Assembly: GCF_007992175.1 (NCBI RefSeq)
Contig: NZ_BJZT01000020.1
Coordinates: 31,648-95,647, forward strand
Origin: Methylobacterium haplocladii
GTDB lineage: Bacteria > Pseudomonadota > Alphaproteobacteria > Rhizobiales > Beijerinckiaceae
Direction of reading: 5' to 3'
DNA: 64,000 nt
Part shown: piece after piece, positions 9,179-20,229 of the stretch
Position numbering within the stretch: position 1 is the stretch's first letter
How the letters are laid out: each line of letters starts with the position of its first letter
Notes under the pieces: generated by a model
What the model saw: only the letters and a program-made list of their open reading frames with translations
Told to the model about the DNA's origin: nothing
Databases searched by the model: none
Made by a program: the position numbers and the translations under genes

Positions 9179-10162
9179 ATGCCCGACGCGATCCATCCAC
9201 AGTCTCTCCACAGGCGCGCACTGCTCGGCTGGGGAGTGCTGGCCTTGGGTCTCCGCCCTTTACGCGCCGAGACACTTGCAGCGGATGCCGGCCTCGCGGA
9301 GGTGCTGGCGCCGGGCGCGCGGGTCGAAACACTCTACGAAGGGGGCCGCTGGTGCGAGGGGCCGGTCTGGGTCGCGCGGCTCGGCGGCCTCGTCTTCAGC
9401 GACGTGCGCAGCGACCGGATGCTGTTGCTCGCCGAGGGCGGCACGCGGGTGTTCCGCGAGCCATCCGCCAACGCCAACGGCAACACCCTCGACCGCCAGG
9501 GCCGGCTGATCACCTGCGAGCACCGGAATCATCGGGTGGTCCGGGAAGAACCGGACGGCCGCCTCACCGTGCTCGCCAACAGCTTCGAAGGCCGGCCGCT
9601 GAACTCGCCGAACGATGTCGTCGTGACGCGGGATGGTGCGATCTGGTTCACCGATCCGACCTACGGCATCGATAACCGGAAGGAAGGCACCCTGCGGCGT
9701 TCCGAGCAGCGAGGTCGCTTCGTGTTCCGGCTCGATCCGGGCGGCCGCCTCGACGCGGTCGCCGACGGGTTCATGCAGCCGAACGGCCTCGCCTTTTCAC
9801 CCGACGAGCGGATGCTCTACGTCAGCGAGTCGAGCGGCAACCAGAACCCCGGCGGCAGGAGCGAGATCCGCGCCTTCGACGTCGGCGAGGGCGGTCGCCT
9901 CAATCGCGAGCGGGTCTTCGCAACGATCACCAACGGCGTGCCGGACGGGCTCAAGACGGACGAGCAGGGCCGCGTCTTCGCCGGGATCGGCGACGGAGCG
10001 CAGGTCTGGCGGCCGGACGGCGCGGTGCTCGGAACCATCCCGACGCCCGGCCCGTGCGCCAACATCGCCTTCGGCGGTCCCGACGGCCGCCGACTGTTCC
10101 TGTGCGCCGGTTCGCGCGTCCTCGCCGTGACCCTGGAGGTCCGCGGCGCGGGATTCGACTGA
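9179..10162 (+). CDS. SMP-30/gluconolactonase-family protein, exported
   Basis: 327 residues from an ATG at 9179, divergent from dnaG. The N-terminus HRRALLGWGVLALGLRPLRA looks like a signal peptide with a Tat-like RR. The mature part is a six-bladed propeller of the SMP-30/gluconolaconase/LRE type: GGRWCEGPVWV, NGNTLDRQGRLITCEH, NSPNDVVVTRDGAIWFTDP and MQPNGLAFSPDERMLYVSE hold the usual metal-binding Glu, Asn and Asp residues. Family members hydrolyse sugar lactones or related esters in a metal-dependent manner; the substrate here is unknown. The gene stands alone. Confidence 0.85.
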   Translation: MPDAIHPQSLHRRALLGWGVLALGLRPLRAETLAADAGLAEVLAPGARVETLYEGGRWCEGPVWVARLGGLVFSDVRSDRMLLLAEGGTRVFREPSANANGNTLDRQGRLITCEHRNHRVVREEPDGRLTVLANSFEGRPLNSPNDVVVTRDGAIWFTDPTYGIDNRKEGTLRRSEQRGRFVFRLDPGGRLDAVADGFMQPNGLAFSPDERMLYVSESSGNQNPGGRSEIRAFDVGEGGRLNRERVFATITNGVPDGLKTDEQGRVFAGIGDGAQVWRPDGAVLGTIPTPGPCANIAFGGPDGRRLFLCAGSRVLAVTLEVRGAGFD

Positions 10163-10327
10163 AGTCCGTGCAGGCCGTTGGAGCGGCGCCGGCCTCACCG
10201 ACGCCGAAGATCGAAAACATTCATCGGATCGCCGCAGGGCGGGCACCGATGGGATTGCGGGAACCCGTCGCACGTTTTGTTAAGTTGAGACTGCAACCGT
10301 CGCAGCCTTGTCTCCCGGACGCCTGCC

Positions 10328-10576
10328 ATGACCGACAACCGCCGGCTGGAGCCACGCAAGAACGCCTTCCGCTTCGGATCGCTGCAAATCGAAGGCCAAG
10401 CGGGGAAGCGCGACTGCCTCGTCTGGGACGAATCCGAGCGCGGCGCCATGATCGAAGTTTCCACCGAGGAGCCGGTCCCGGACCGGTTCACCCTGACCAT
10501 CGGCGAACACCGCCGCCCCCGCACCTGCACCGTCATGCGCCGCGACGGCCGGCGGTTGGGGGTCGAGTTCGCGTAG
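10328..10576 (+). CDS. PilZ-domain protein (c-di-GMP binding)
   Basis: 82 residues, a single PilZ domain. The N-terminal RLEPRK supplies the RxxxR motif and WDESERGAMIEV the D-x-S-x-x-G-A motif, the two elements that bind cyclic di-GMP. The rest is a short beta barrel (DRFTLTIGEHRRPRTCTVM, GRRLGVEF). Stand-alone PilZ proteins act as c-di-GMP-dependent adaptors in motility, polysaccharide or stress control. No neighbour indicates which process. It converges with the YqeY gene. Confidence 0.9.
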   Translation: MTDNRRLEPRKNAFRFGSLQIEGQAGKRDCLVWDESERGAMIEVSTEEPVPDRFTLTIGEHRRPRTCTVMRRDGRRLGVEFA

Positions 10577-10600
10577 GACCCGCGCGAAGCGGCCTCGCGA

Positions 10601-11065
10601 TCACGTCCCGGCGAGGGCCTCCTTCACCAGCCCGCTGGCCTTCGAAAAGTCCATCTGGCCGGCATACTTGCCCTTCAGCACGGCGATGACCTTGCCCATG
10701 TCCTTCGGGCCGGCGGCGGCGGTCTCGGCGATGGCGTCCGCGATGGCGGCGCGGGTCTCGGCCTCGTCCATCTGCTGCGGCAGGAAGGTCGCGATGATCG
10801 CGACTTCGGCGCGCTCGCCTTCGGCAAGTTCCGGCCGGCCGCCCTGGTCGTAGACGCCGGCGGCTTCGGTACGCTGCTTGATCATCTTCTGCAGCAGCGA
10901 GAGGATCTCGGCCTCGTCGATCTGGCCGGTGCCGTTGCCCGAGACGCGCGCCTCGATGTCCTTGTCCTTCAGCGCGGCCTGGATCATCCGGACGGTCGAG
11001 AGCTTCTGCTTTTCGCCGGCCTTCATGGCCGCTTTCATCTCGGCGGTGAGGCGCTCGCGCAGCAT
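10601..11065 (-). CDS. GatB/YqeY-domain protein
   Basis: 154 residues, the full length of a YqeY protein. MLRERLTAEMKAAMKAGEK at the start, LQKMIKQRTEAAGVY in the middle and DMGKVIAVLKGKYAGQMDFS at the end are hallmark stretches. The fold matches the tail domain of GatB and may bind tRNA, but its cellular role is not settled. In many alphaproteobacteria yqeY lies near carA and dnaG, as it does here. Confidence 0.9.
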   Translation of the reverse strand: MLRERLTAEMKAAMKAGEKQKLSTVRMIQAALKDKDIEARVSGNGTGQIDEAEILSLLQKMIKQRTEAAGVYDQGGRPELAEGERAEVAIIATFLPQQMDEAETRAAIADAIAETAAAGPKDMGKVIAVLKGKYAGQMDFSKASGLVKEALAGT

Positions 11066-11135
11066 GGTCGGTTCCTGTCGGCTCGTTGGGCGAAACGGCG
11101 GTGCCTATACGCTTCGTAGACCCGCCGCCAGCATC

Positions 11136-11450
11136 TCAAGCCGCCGGCAGGTTCCGAGCGGCCCGCCGAAGCGCCTCGTTCATCCGCGACTGCCAGCCCG
11201 GCCCGCTCGCCTTGAAGCGCTCCAGCACGTCCCGGTCGAGGCGTAGGGAGACGAGCTGCTTCGTCGGCGCCTTCTGCGCCCCGCGCGTCTTGCGGAGCTT
11301 TTCAGCGAATTCGGGGAAGACCTCGGCGAAGGGACGCGCGGCCTTGAAGTCTTCTTCGGTCCATTCGGGGTTGTCGGACACCTCGTCCCAGTCCTCCTGC
11401 GTATAGGCCGGATTGGGAATGTAGCCGGGAGTGTGTCTAGGAGCGTTCAT
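11136..11450 (-). CDS. brnA: BrnA-family antitoxin
   Basis: 104 residues (DUF4415). The N-terminal half is acidic and disordered-looking (YTQEDWDEVSDNPEWTEEDF). The C-terminal half is a ribbon-helix-helix-like DNA-binding region (TKQLVSLRLDRDVLERFKAS, then WQSRMNEALRRAA). In known pairs BrnA neutralises BrnT and represses its own promoter. Its ATG lies inside the last codons of the toxin gene (14-base overlap), the usual translational coupling. Confidence 0.88.
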   Translation of the reverse strand: MNAPRHTPGYIPNPAYTQEDWDEVSDNPEWTEEDFKAARPFAEVFPEFAEKLRKTRGAQKAPTKQLVSLRLDRDVLERFKASGPGWQSRMNEALRRAARNLPAA

Positions 11451-11712
11451 GCAGACGGATCTCCGACGGACTGGCGCGGCGGAAGCTGACGATCGACAGG
11501 GCCTCCGAACCGAGGGGCGAAACGATCGCAGCCGTGACGAGGCGGCCCCGGAAGAGACCGATGAGCTTGAAGCGGCTTCGCCCCGTGCGACTCGCGCGTG
11601 TTTCGTGAACGGTACAGCCATCGAGGTCGAAACCATCCTCGAACTCCGCGAAGTCGAGGCCGTGCTTGGCTTGGTTCGCCAGGCGCTTCGGCTCGTCCCA
11701 GACGATGTACAT
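11437..11712 (-). CDS. brnT: BrnT-family toxin (DUF497)
   Basis: 91 residues from the ATG at 11712 (MYIVWDEPKRLANQAKHGLD); an upstream ATG at 11733 would add seven. The motif WDEPKRLANQAKHGLDFAEFED and later SIVSFRRASPSEIRLHERS are characteristic of BrnT, a RelE-like ribonuclease toxin that blocks translation. It is the first gene of the pair and overlaps brnA. The arrangement toxin-first is normal for brnTA. Confidence 0.88.
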   Translation of the reverse strand: MYIVWDEPKRLANQAKHGLDFAEFEDGFDLDGCTVHETRASRTGRSRFKLIGLFRGRLVTAAIVSPLGSEALSIVSFRRASPSEIRLHERS

Positions 11713-11721
11713 GCCCATCGA

Positions 11722-11762
11722 TACGATCGGCACGGCCCCAGATCAAGCAGATCGTAGCTACG
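11722..11762. promoter_or_regulatory. Candidate BrnA operator upstream of brnT
   Basis: TACGATC (11722-11728) and GATCGTA (11750-11756) are inverted repeats 21 bases apart, and CGTAGCTACG (11753-11762) is a perfect 10-base palindrome. They start about 10 bases upstream of the brnT ATG, where an autoregulated antitoxin would bind. Assignment is by position only. Confidence 0.4.
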
Positions 11763-11869
11763 CGTCACGATGTGCACCGGCTCCCGTCCCACCACGTTGC
11801 CCACACGCGACCGGATCGCTATGTGCAGCGCAACCGCTCGCCGCATGAATCCGCCCTGAGGGCGCCGGA

Positions 11870-13129
11870 ATGCGGCCGACAGCCATCCGGATCCGATCGA
11901 TGCTGCACGACGCCGCCGCTCCCGCGCGCCCCGCACCCGAGCCCTGGAGCGAGCCTCTCGCCACCGCGCTTCTCGTGCTCGCCGACGGCACCGTGCTCGA
12001 AGGCTTCGGAATCGGACGCGAGGGGGTCGCCGACGGCGAGGTCTGCTTCAACACGGCGATGACGGGCTACCAGGAGATCCTGACCGACCCGTCCTATGCC
12101 GGCCAGATCGTCACCTTCACCTTCCCGCATATCGGCAATACCGGCACCAACGACGAGGACCTGGAGAGCCTGGAAGCGGCTCCCGCCTCCGGCGTGCGTG
12201 GCGCGGTCATCGCCTCGGCCGTCACCCGGCCGTCGAGCTGGCGCTCGTCCTCCCATCTCGACGCTTGGCTGAAGGCGCGCGGCATCACCGGCATCACCGG
12301 CATCGACACCCGGGCGCTGACCGCACTGATCCGCGACCACGGCATGCCGAACGCCGTCATCGCCAACGATCCGTCCGGGCAGTTCGACCGTGAGGCCCTG
12401 AAGGCGCGGGCTGCGGCCCTCGCGCCGATGGAAGGTCTCGACCTCGTGCCGCCGGTGACGAGCCGCGAGCGCTCGACCTGGAGCGAGACCACCTGGGCGG
12501 TAAAGAGCGGCTACGGCACCCGCGCTGCGGCCGACGGTTCTTTCCGGGTCGTGGCGATCGATTACGGCGTGAAGCGCAACATCCTGCGCCTCCTGGCGCA
12601 GGCCGGCTGCGACGTCACCGTGGTACCGGCCACGACCAGCGCCGAGGAGATCCTGGCACTGAAGCCCGACGGCGTGTTTCTCTCGAACGGTCCCGGCGAT
12701 CCGGCTGCAACGGGAGCCTACGCCGTTCCGGTGATCCGCTCGCTGTTGGAGCAGCGCGTGCCGACCTTCGGCATCTGCCTCGGCCATCAGCTGATGGGCC
12801 TCGCGCTCGGCGGCCGCACCGTGAAGATGGGCCAGGGCCATCACGGTGCCAACCATCCGGTGAAGGACCATACCACCGGCAAGGTCGAGATCGTCTCGAT
12901 GAACCACGGCTTCGCGGTCGACCCGAAAAGCCTGCCGGACACCGCCGTCGAGACCCACGTCTCGCTCTTCGACGGCTCGAATTGCGGCCTGTCGCTCACC
13001 GATCGCCCGGCCTTTTCGGTCCAGCACCACCCAGAGGCCTCGCCCGGTCCGAGGGACAGTCACTACCTGTTCGAGCGCTTCGTGACGCTGATGCGCGAGA
13101 ACAGGCCGGAAACCGTCCAGAAGGGATAG
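11870..13129 (+). CDS. carA: Carbamoyl-phosphate synthase small subunit
   Basis: 419 residues, slightly longer than the E. coli protein because of an N-terminal extension; the conserved part starts at TALLVLADGTVLEGFGIG (about residue 33). The C-terminal class I glutamine amidotransferase domain has the nucleophile in FGICLGHQ and the His/Glu pair in QHHPEASPGP. It hydrolyses glutamine and feeds ammonia to CarB for carbamoyl phosphate synthesis in arginine and pyrimidine pathways. carB begins about 1.4 kb downstream with two unrelated genes between, so they are not a tight operon here. Confidence 0.97.
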   Translation: MRPTAIRIRSMLHDAAAPARPAPEPWSEPLATALLVLADGTVLEGFGIGREGVADGEVCFNTAMTGYQEILTDPSYAGQIVTFTFPHIGNTGTNDEDLESLEAAPASGVRGAVIASAVTRPSSWRSSSHLDAWLKARGITGITGIDTRALTALIRDHGMPNAVIANDPSGQFDREALKARAAALAPMEGLDLVPPVTSRERSTWSETTWAVKSGYGTRAAADGSFRVVAIDYGVKRNILRLLAQAGCDVTVVPATTSAEEILALKPDGVFLSNGPGDPAATGAYAVPVIRSLLEQRVPTFGICLGHQLMGLALGGRTVKMGQGHHGANHPVKDHTTGKVEIVSMNHGFAVDPKSLPDTAVETHVSLFDGSNCGLSLTDRPAFSVQHHPEASPGPRDSHYLFERFVTLMRENRPETVQKG

Positions 13130-13144
13130 TGGCCGATCGGCCAC
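13129..13144. terminator. Palindrome right after the carA stop
   Basis: GTGGCCGATCGGCCAC is a perfect 16-base palindrome that starts on the last base of the carA stop codon. A shorter core copy GCCGATCGGC lies at 13271-13280, just before the next gene. As RNA the first could form a strong hairpin at the carA 3' end, but there is no U-run, so an operator or other palindrome-binding site is also possible. Confidence 0.4.
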
Positions 13145-13306
13145 GCGAGCTTCGTGTGGTCCGTGAGGCTTGCCGAAAGCACGATCCCGGCACGGTCCCG
13201 TCACAAAAAACCCCAGCTTCCCCGGCACCCAGACCCCATCGAAAGCCGGAACGCGATCCTTCGCGGAATCGCCGATCGGCCACACAGAATCGATGGGGAT
13301 TCCCGG

Positions 13307-13684
13307 ATGACCTTCGACGACGCGCGCGACGACTTTTCGCGGCTGCATCGCCAGTTCACCCTGCATCTCGGCGTCGGCGTCGGCCTCGCCTGGATGACAG
13401 CGCTCTACGCGGCGGTCCATGCGCCCTGGGTCCGCAACATCCGCGCCTTGATCGATCCCGGCGCAGGCTCCGCGCGGGTCGAGAGCACCCTGTCCTACCT
13501 GTTCGTGATGCCGGCGGTGCTGACCCTCGCCTGGCTCTCGGTCTATTTCGGCCGCGAGATGATGCGCCGCTTCCAGACCCTGCCGAATCAAGCCCACGAA
13601 TTCGCTGCGGCGGCGCTCGTCGCCTTCGGCGTGTTCTATCTTTCGATCGATCGCGCCATCGCAGCGCTGTACGCCGCTTTCTGA
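13307..13684 (+). CDS. Small membrane protein of unknown function
   Basis: 125 residues from the ATG at 13307. Three hydrophobic segments are visible: HLGVGVGLAWMTALYAAVHA, then LSYLFVMPAVLTLAWLSVYF, and FAAAALVAFGVFYLSI. No known domain or catalytic motif was recognised. It lies between carA and the convergent pseudoazurin gene. The paired CCGATCGG palindromes lie between it and carA. Probably an inner-membrane protein; function unknown. Confidence 0.65.
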   Translation: MTFDDARDDFSRLHRQFTLHLGVGVGLAWMTALYAAVHAPWVRNIRALIDPGAGSARVESTLSYLFVMPAVLTLAWLSVYFGREMMRRFQTLPNQAHEFAAAALVAFGVFYLSIDRAIAALYAAF

Positions 13685-13758
13685 CTCCGTCGATCCCGTG
13701 AGGTCCGGGCCGAGAAATCGGCCCGGATTTCTGCTGTCCGGATGTGGCTTCGCGAAGC

Positions 13759-14202
13759 CTACTTGCCTTCCGCCTTGGCCCAAAGCGGCTCGAAGCGCTG
13801 CTTGGCCATCTTGTTCTGGTCGAGGCCCTTGGCCTTCTCGAGGTTATCGAGATTTGCGCCGACGGCGACCAGCGCCACCATGCCCATGATGTAGTGCGGC
13901 GAGCACTTGAAGCCGTAGACGCCCTCCTTGTCGAAGGTGATCGTCTCGTCCTTGCCCAGCGCGCCCTTCACGGGGGCCACGCCTTCCGGCGCCATGTTCT
14001 TGATGGTCTCGACGTTGTGCCCCTTGTCCGTCGCGACGAACTTCACCGAGTCGCCGGGCGCGATCTTCACGAAGGGCGGCTCGAAGACCATCATCCCGGC
14101 CGGACCGTTGTTCAGCATCTTGATCGTCACTTCGGCCGCCTGCGTCGATGCACAGGTCGCCGCGATCAGCGCCGCGGCGAGAAGCGCTCTTGAGGGCGTC
14201 AT
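13759..14202 (-). CDS. paz: Pseudoazurin (blue copper protein)
   Basis: 147 residues from the ATG at 14202, chosen over 14214 because GGAG lies six bases before it. Residues 1-22 are a signal peptide ending in TQA. The mature chain is a type I copper protein: VTIKMLNNGPAGMMVFEPPF at the start, the histidine ligand in DKGHNVETIK, and the ligand loop YGFKCSPHYIMGM with Cys, His and Met. It carries electrons in the periplasm, typically to nitrite or nitrous oxide reductase or other oxidases. No denitrification gene is next to it. Palindromes upstream (14232-14286) may control it. Confidence 0.93.
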   Translation of the reverse strand: MTPSRALLAAALIAATCASTQAAEVTIKMLNNGPAGMMVFEPPFVKIAPGDSVKFVATDKGHNVETIKNMAPEGVAPVKGALGKDETITFDKEGVYGFKCSPHYIMGMVALVAVGANLDNLEKAKGLDQNKMAKQRFEPLWAKAEGK

Positions 14203-14511
14203 GGCTTTCTCCATAATAATTCTGAAGCATTCCGGCAGTATCTGCCGGCAATTTTGATTTATGTGCTTCGCGAGATTTGATCAAATGGCGGAGCAAATTC
14301 GATAAATGGAATAATTATACTTCAAACTGGAGCCATGCGGCCGGCGCCGGACCGGGCCGATCGCCACCCTTCCAAACCCTTGCGGCTGCGTGTAAACGCC
14401 GGGTCTGACGATCATTCCCGCGCCAGCCGGCCTCGACCCTCGCCGACCCGTCGGCGGCGCGCGAGGGCGGATGCGCGCGGCTGAAGACCAGTACGCAAGC
14501 CAAGGCGCCCG
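14203..14511. promoter_or_regulatory. Divergent promoter region of paz and carB, with two palindromes
   Basis: This AT-richer stretch of about 310 bases separates two divergent genes. CCGGCAG-TAT-CTGCCGG (14232-14248) begins 30 bases before the paz ATG, and ATTTGATCAAAT (14275-14286) is a perfect 12-base palindrome 75 bases before it. The second contains half-sites like those of FNR/CRP proteins, but without the four-base spacer of a normal FNR box. Control of paz is the more likely role because both sites are closer to it. Confidence 0.45.
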
Positions 14512-17985
<3,474 letters not shown>

Positions 17986-18051
17986 AGCCGCGTCGGCATG
18001 ACGGTCCATTGAAGTTCGGCCGCGTGGGCGGTCCGGATGTTTTTGGTGTTT

Positions 18052-18084
18052 GGCCCGGAGGGAGCAGCCGCTCCCGGCCGGGCC
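18052..18084 (+). terminator. Strong hairpin between carB and greA
   Basis: GGCCCGG (18052-18058) pairs with CCGGGCC (18078-18084), and inside it GGGAGC pairs with GCTCCC around an AGCC loop. The hairpin is followed by TCTTCAATT, a weak U-rich tail. It ends about 22 bases before the greA ATG, so it may terminate carB transcription or act in the greA leader. Confidence 0.55.
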
Positions 18085-18106
18085 TCTTCAATTGCGGCGT
18101 GAGACG

Positions 18107-18589
18107 ATGGCGATAGACAAGGTTCCGATCACGGTACGTGGCTTCGCAGCCATGGAAGAGGAGCTGAAGCATCGCCAGCAGGTGGAGCGTCCGCGGATCG
18201 TCGCGGCGATCTCCGAGGCGCGCGCCCACGGCGATCTCTCCGAGAACGCCGAGTACCATGCCGCCAAGGAAGCGCAGTCCCACAACGAGGGTCGCGTGCT
18301 CGAACTCGAGAGCATGATCGCCCGCGCCGAGATCATCGACGTATCGAAGCTCTCGGGCGACCGGATCAAGTTCGGCGCCACCGTGAAGCTGATCGACGAC
18401 GATACCGAGGAAGAGAAGACCTATCAGATCGTCGGCGAGCCCGAGGCCGACGTGCATGCCGGCCGCGTCTCGATCACCTCGCCGATCGCCCGCGCGCTGA
18501 TCGGCAAGGGCGCCGGCGACACCGTCGAGGTCACGACGCCGAGCGGCGGAAAGTCCTACGAGGTCGTCGCGGTCAAGTACGGCGCCTGA
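18107..18589 (+). CDS. greA: Transcription elongation factor GreA
   Basis: 160 residues from the ATG at 18107, the usual GreA length. The N-terminal coiled coil has [20 protein letters not shown] and [20 protein letters not shown], where the D-L-S-E-N-A-E-Y loop holds the acidic tip residues. The C-terminal FKBP-like domain ends with [15 protein letters not shown]. GreA binds RNA polymerase and stimulates cleavage of backtracked transcripts. The next gene starts one base after the greA stop, so they are probably co-transcribed. Confidence 0.97.
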   Translation: MAIDKVPITVRGFAAMEEELKHRQQVERPRIVAAISEARAHGDLSENAEYHAAKEAQSHNEGRVLELESMIARAEIIDVSKLSGDRIKFGATVKLIDDDTEEEKTYQIVGEPEADVHAGRVSITSPIARALIGKGAGDTVEVTTPSGGKSYEVVAVKYGA

Positions 18590-18590
18590 A

Positions 18591-19121
18591 GTGGGACGGA
18601 ACGCGACCGCCATCGGAGCCGTCGGCCGGATCGTCGCCGCGGCGATCGTCTGTCTGACGCTCGGTCAAGCGGCATCCGTACGGGCGGCGCCCGGCTTCGG
18701 CCGGTTCGCATCCGTGCGGGTCGACGTGCGGCCGATGCTGGCGCTCGGCGGTGGGGCGCAGGCCGAGGCGCTTCGGGCGGATCTGACGGCCTCGCTCCGG
18801 CAGACCTTCGCCGACCGCATCGGCGGCCGCGGTCCGAGCCTCGTCGTGGTGGTGCGCAGTCTCTCGCTGAACCCTTATGCCGGCAGCCAGGGCGGGGGCG
18901 GCCGTGGCAGCCTCGGCGGCGGCGGATCGAACGACTACCTCGACGGCGAGGCGCTCCTCGTCGCCGCGAACGGGCAGGTTCTCGCCCGGCATCCGCAACT
19001 GTCGGTGCTGCCGGCGAGCTCGGGCGGGGCCTGGTACGATCCCGCCTCCGAGCGCCGCCGCATCGCCGCCATCGCCGAGCAATATGCCCAGTGGCTCGTG
19101 CGCATGCTGCCGGTCGAGTGA
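18591..19121 (+). CDS. Exported protein of unknown function, glycine-rich centre
   Basis: 176 residues from a GTG one base after the greA stop. Residues 1-33 look like a signal peptide (VGRIVAAAIVCLTLGQAASV, cleavage after VRAA). A central glycine-rich run near residues 101-112 (GGGGRGSLGGGGSND) separates a region with an alpha/beta pattern (SLRQTFADRIGGRGPSLVVV) from a C-terminal part ending in EQYAQWLVRMLPVE. The C-terminus resembles that of periplasmic lipoprotein-like proteins in Rhizobiales, but no domain was recognised. Possibly translationally linked to greA and the ELM1 gene. Confidence 0.65.
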   Translation: MGRNATAIGAVGRIVAAAIVCLTLGQAASVRAAPGFGRFASVRVDVRPMLALGGGAQAEALRADLTASLRQTFADRIGGRGPSLVVVVRSLSLNPYAGSQGGGGRGSLGGGGSNDYLDGEALLVAANGQVLARHPQLSVLPASSGGAWYDPASERRRIAAIAEQYAQWLVRMLPVE

Positions 19122-19149
19122 CCGGCTGGAGAGGCCGAGGGCGTATCCG

Positions 19150-20175
19150 GTGAGCATTCCCGAAGGCGACGATGCGTCGCCGATGCCCGACTTGTCGCAT
19201 GTGCCGACCTGGATCGTCACCGACGGCAAGGCCGGCGACGAGAACCAGTGCATCGGCATCGCCGAGTGCCTGAAGCTACCCTACGAGCTCCGACGCATCA
19301 CCTCGCGGCCTTTCGGCTGGACGGCCCCCTGGGGGCCGATCGATCCGCGTGACGCACCGGGCCGCAAGGGCGGTGCCCTCGCCGGTCCGTTGCCCGACAT
19401 CGTGATCTCGTCCGGCCGGCGCGCGGTCCCTTACCTCCGCGCCCTGCGGCAGGCCTCGGGCAACCGCAGCTTCACGGCCTTCCTAAAGGATCCGCGCACC
19501 GGCCACGACTCCGCGGACTTCATCTGGGTGCCGGATTACGACGATCTGCGCGGGCCGAACGTCTTCACCACCCTGACCGCTCCGCATCAGGTCTCGCGGG
19601 CCCGGCTGGAGGCGGCGCGGGCAACGCCGGACCCGCGCCTCTCGGTCCTTTCGTGGCCGCGGATCGCGGTGCTCATCGGAGGCGACAGCCGCCACCTGCG
19701 CTACCGTCCGGCCGACATGAAGCGGCTGGTGAAGAACCTCGCCAACCTCGCCGACGGCGGCTCCTCGCTGATGCTCACCGTCTCGCGCCGGACGCCGGAT
19801 GCCCTGCGCAAGGCCCTCGAAAAGCTCGTCGCCGACAAGGGCGGGTTCTTCTGGGACGGCAGCGGCACCAACCCCTACGTCGCGATGCTGGCGATCGCCG
19901 ATCAGGTGGTGGTGACCTCGGATTCCGCCAACATGGTCGGAGAGGCGGCCAGCACCGGCGTTCCGCTTCTTCTGTTCGACCTGCCGAAGACCTACATCCG
20001 CCACAGGCGGATGTTCGCAGGGCTTGCCATGGCGGGCGCGCTGAAGACATTCGTCGGCCGCCTGGAGGGGCTGCAATACGCCCCGATCGATGCGACGCCC
20101 GAGATCGCGCTAGCGATGGCGAAGGCTTTTGCCGAGCATCAGAAGCGGCTGACGGCCGAATCGAGCCGAAGCTGA
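19150..20175 (+). CDS. ELM1-family protein (mitochondrial fission ELM1-like)
   Basis: 341 residues from a GTG at 19150 with GAGG upstream; an ATG at 19183 is an alternative. The protein reads TWIVTDGKAGDENQCIGIAE at the start, then PLPDIVISSGRRAVPYLRAL, FIWVPDYDDLRGPNVFTTLT and VVVTSDSANMVGEAASTGVP, all hallmarks of the DUF1022/ELM1 family. The fold is glycosyltransferase-like (GT-B). In plants ELM1 recruits dynamin to mitochondria; bacterial members have no proven role, and an envelope sugar-transfer function is plausible. It sits between the greA pair and trxB. Confidence 0.85.
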   Translation: MSIPEGDDASPMPDLSHVPTWIVTDGKAGDENQCIGIAECLKLPYELRRITSRPFGWTAPWGPIDPRDAPGRKGGALAGPLPDIVISSGRRAVPYLRALRQASGNRSFTAFLKDPRTGHDSADFIWVPDYDDLRGPNVFTTLTAPHQVSRARLEAARATPDPRLSVLSWPRIAVLIGGDSRHLRYRPADMKRLVKNLANLADGGSSLMLTVSRRTPDALRKALEKLVADKGGFFWDGSGTNPYVAMLAIADQVVVTSDSANMVGEAASTGVPLLLFDLPKTYIRHRRMFAGLAMAGALKTFVGRLEGLQYAPIDATPEIALAMAKAFAEHQKRLTAESSRS

Positions 20176-20229
20176 AGACGACGACCCGCGACATACCGGC
20201 CTGAAAGCCCGGGCAAGGAGACGGATGAC

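Noticed and set aside
14275..14286. FNR/CRP box before pseudoazurin
   Set aside because: The half-sites TTGAT and ATCAA touch with no four-base spacer, so it does not fit the consensus; kept only as a palindrome.
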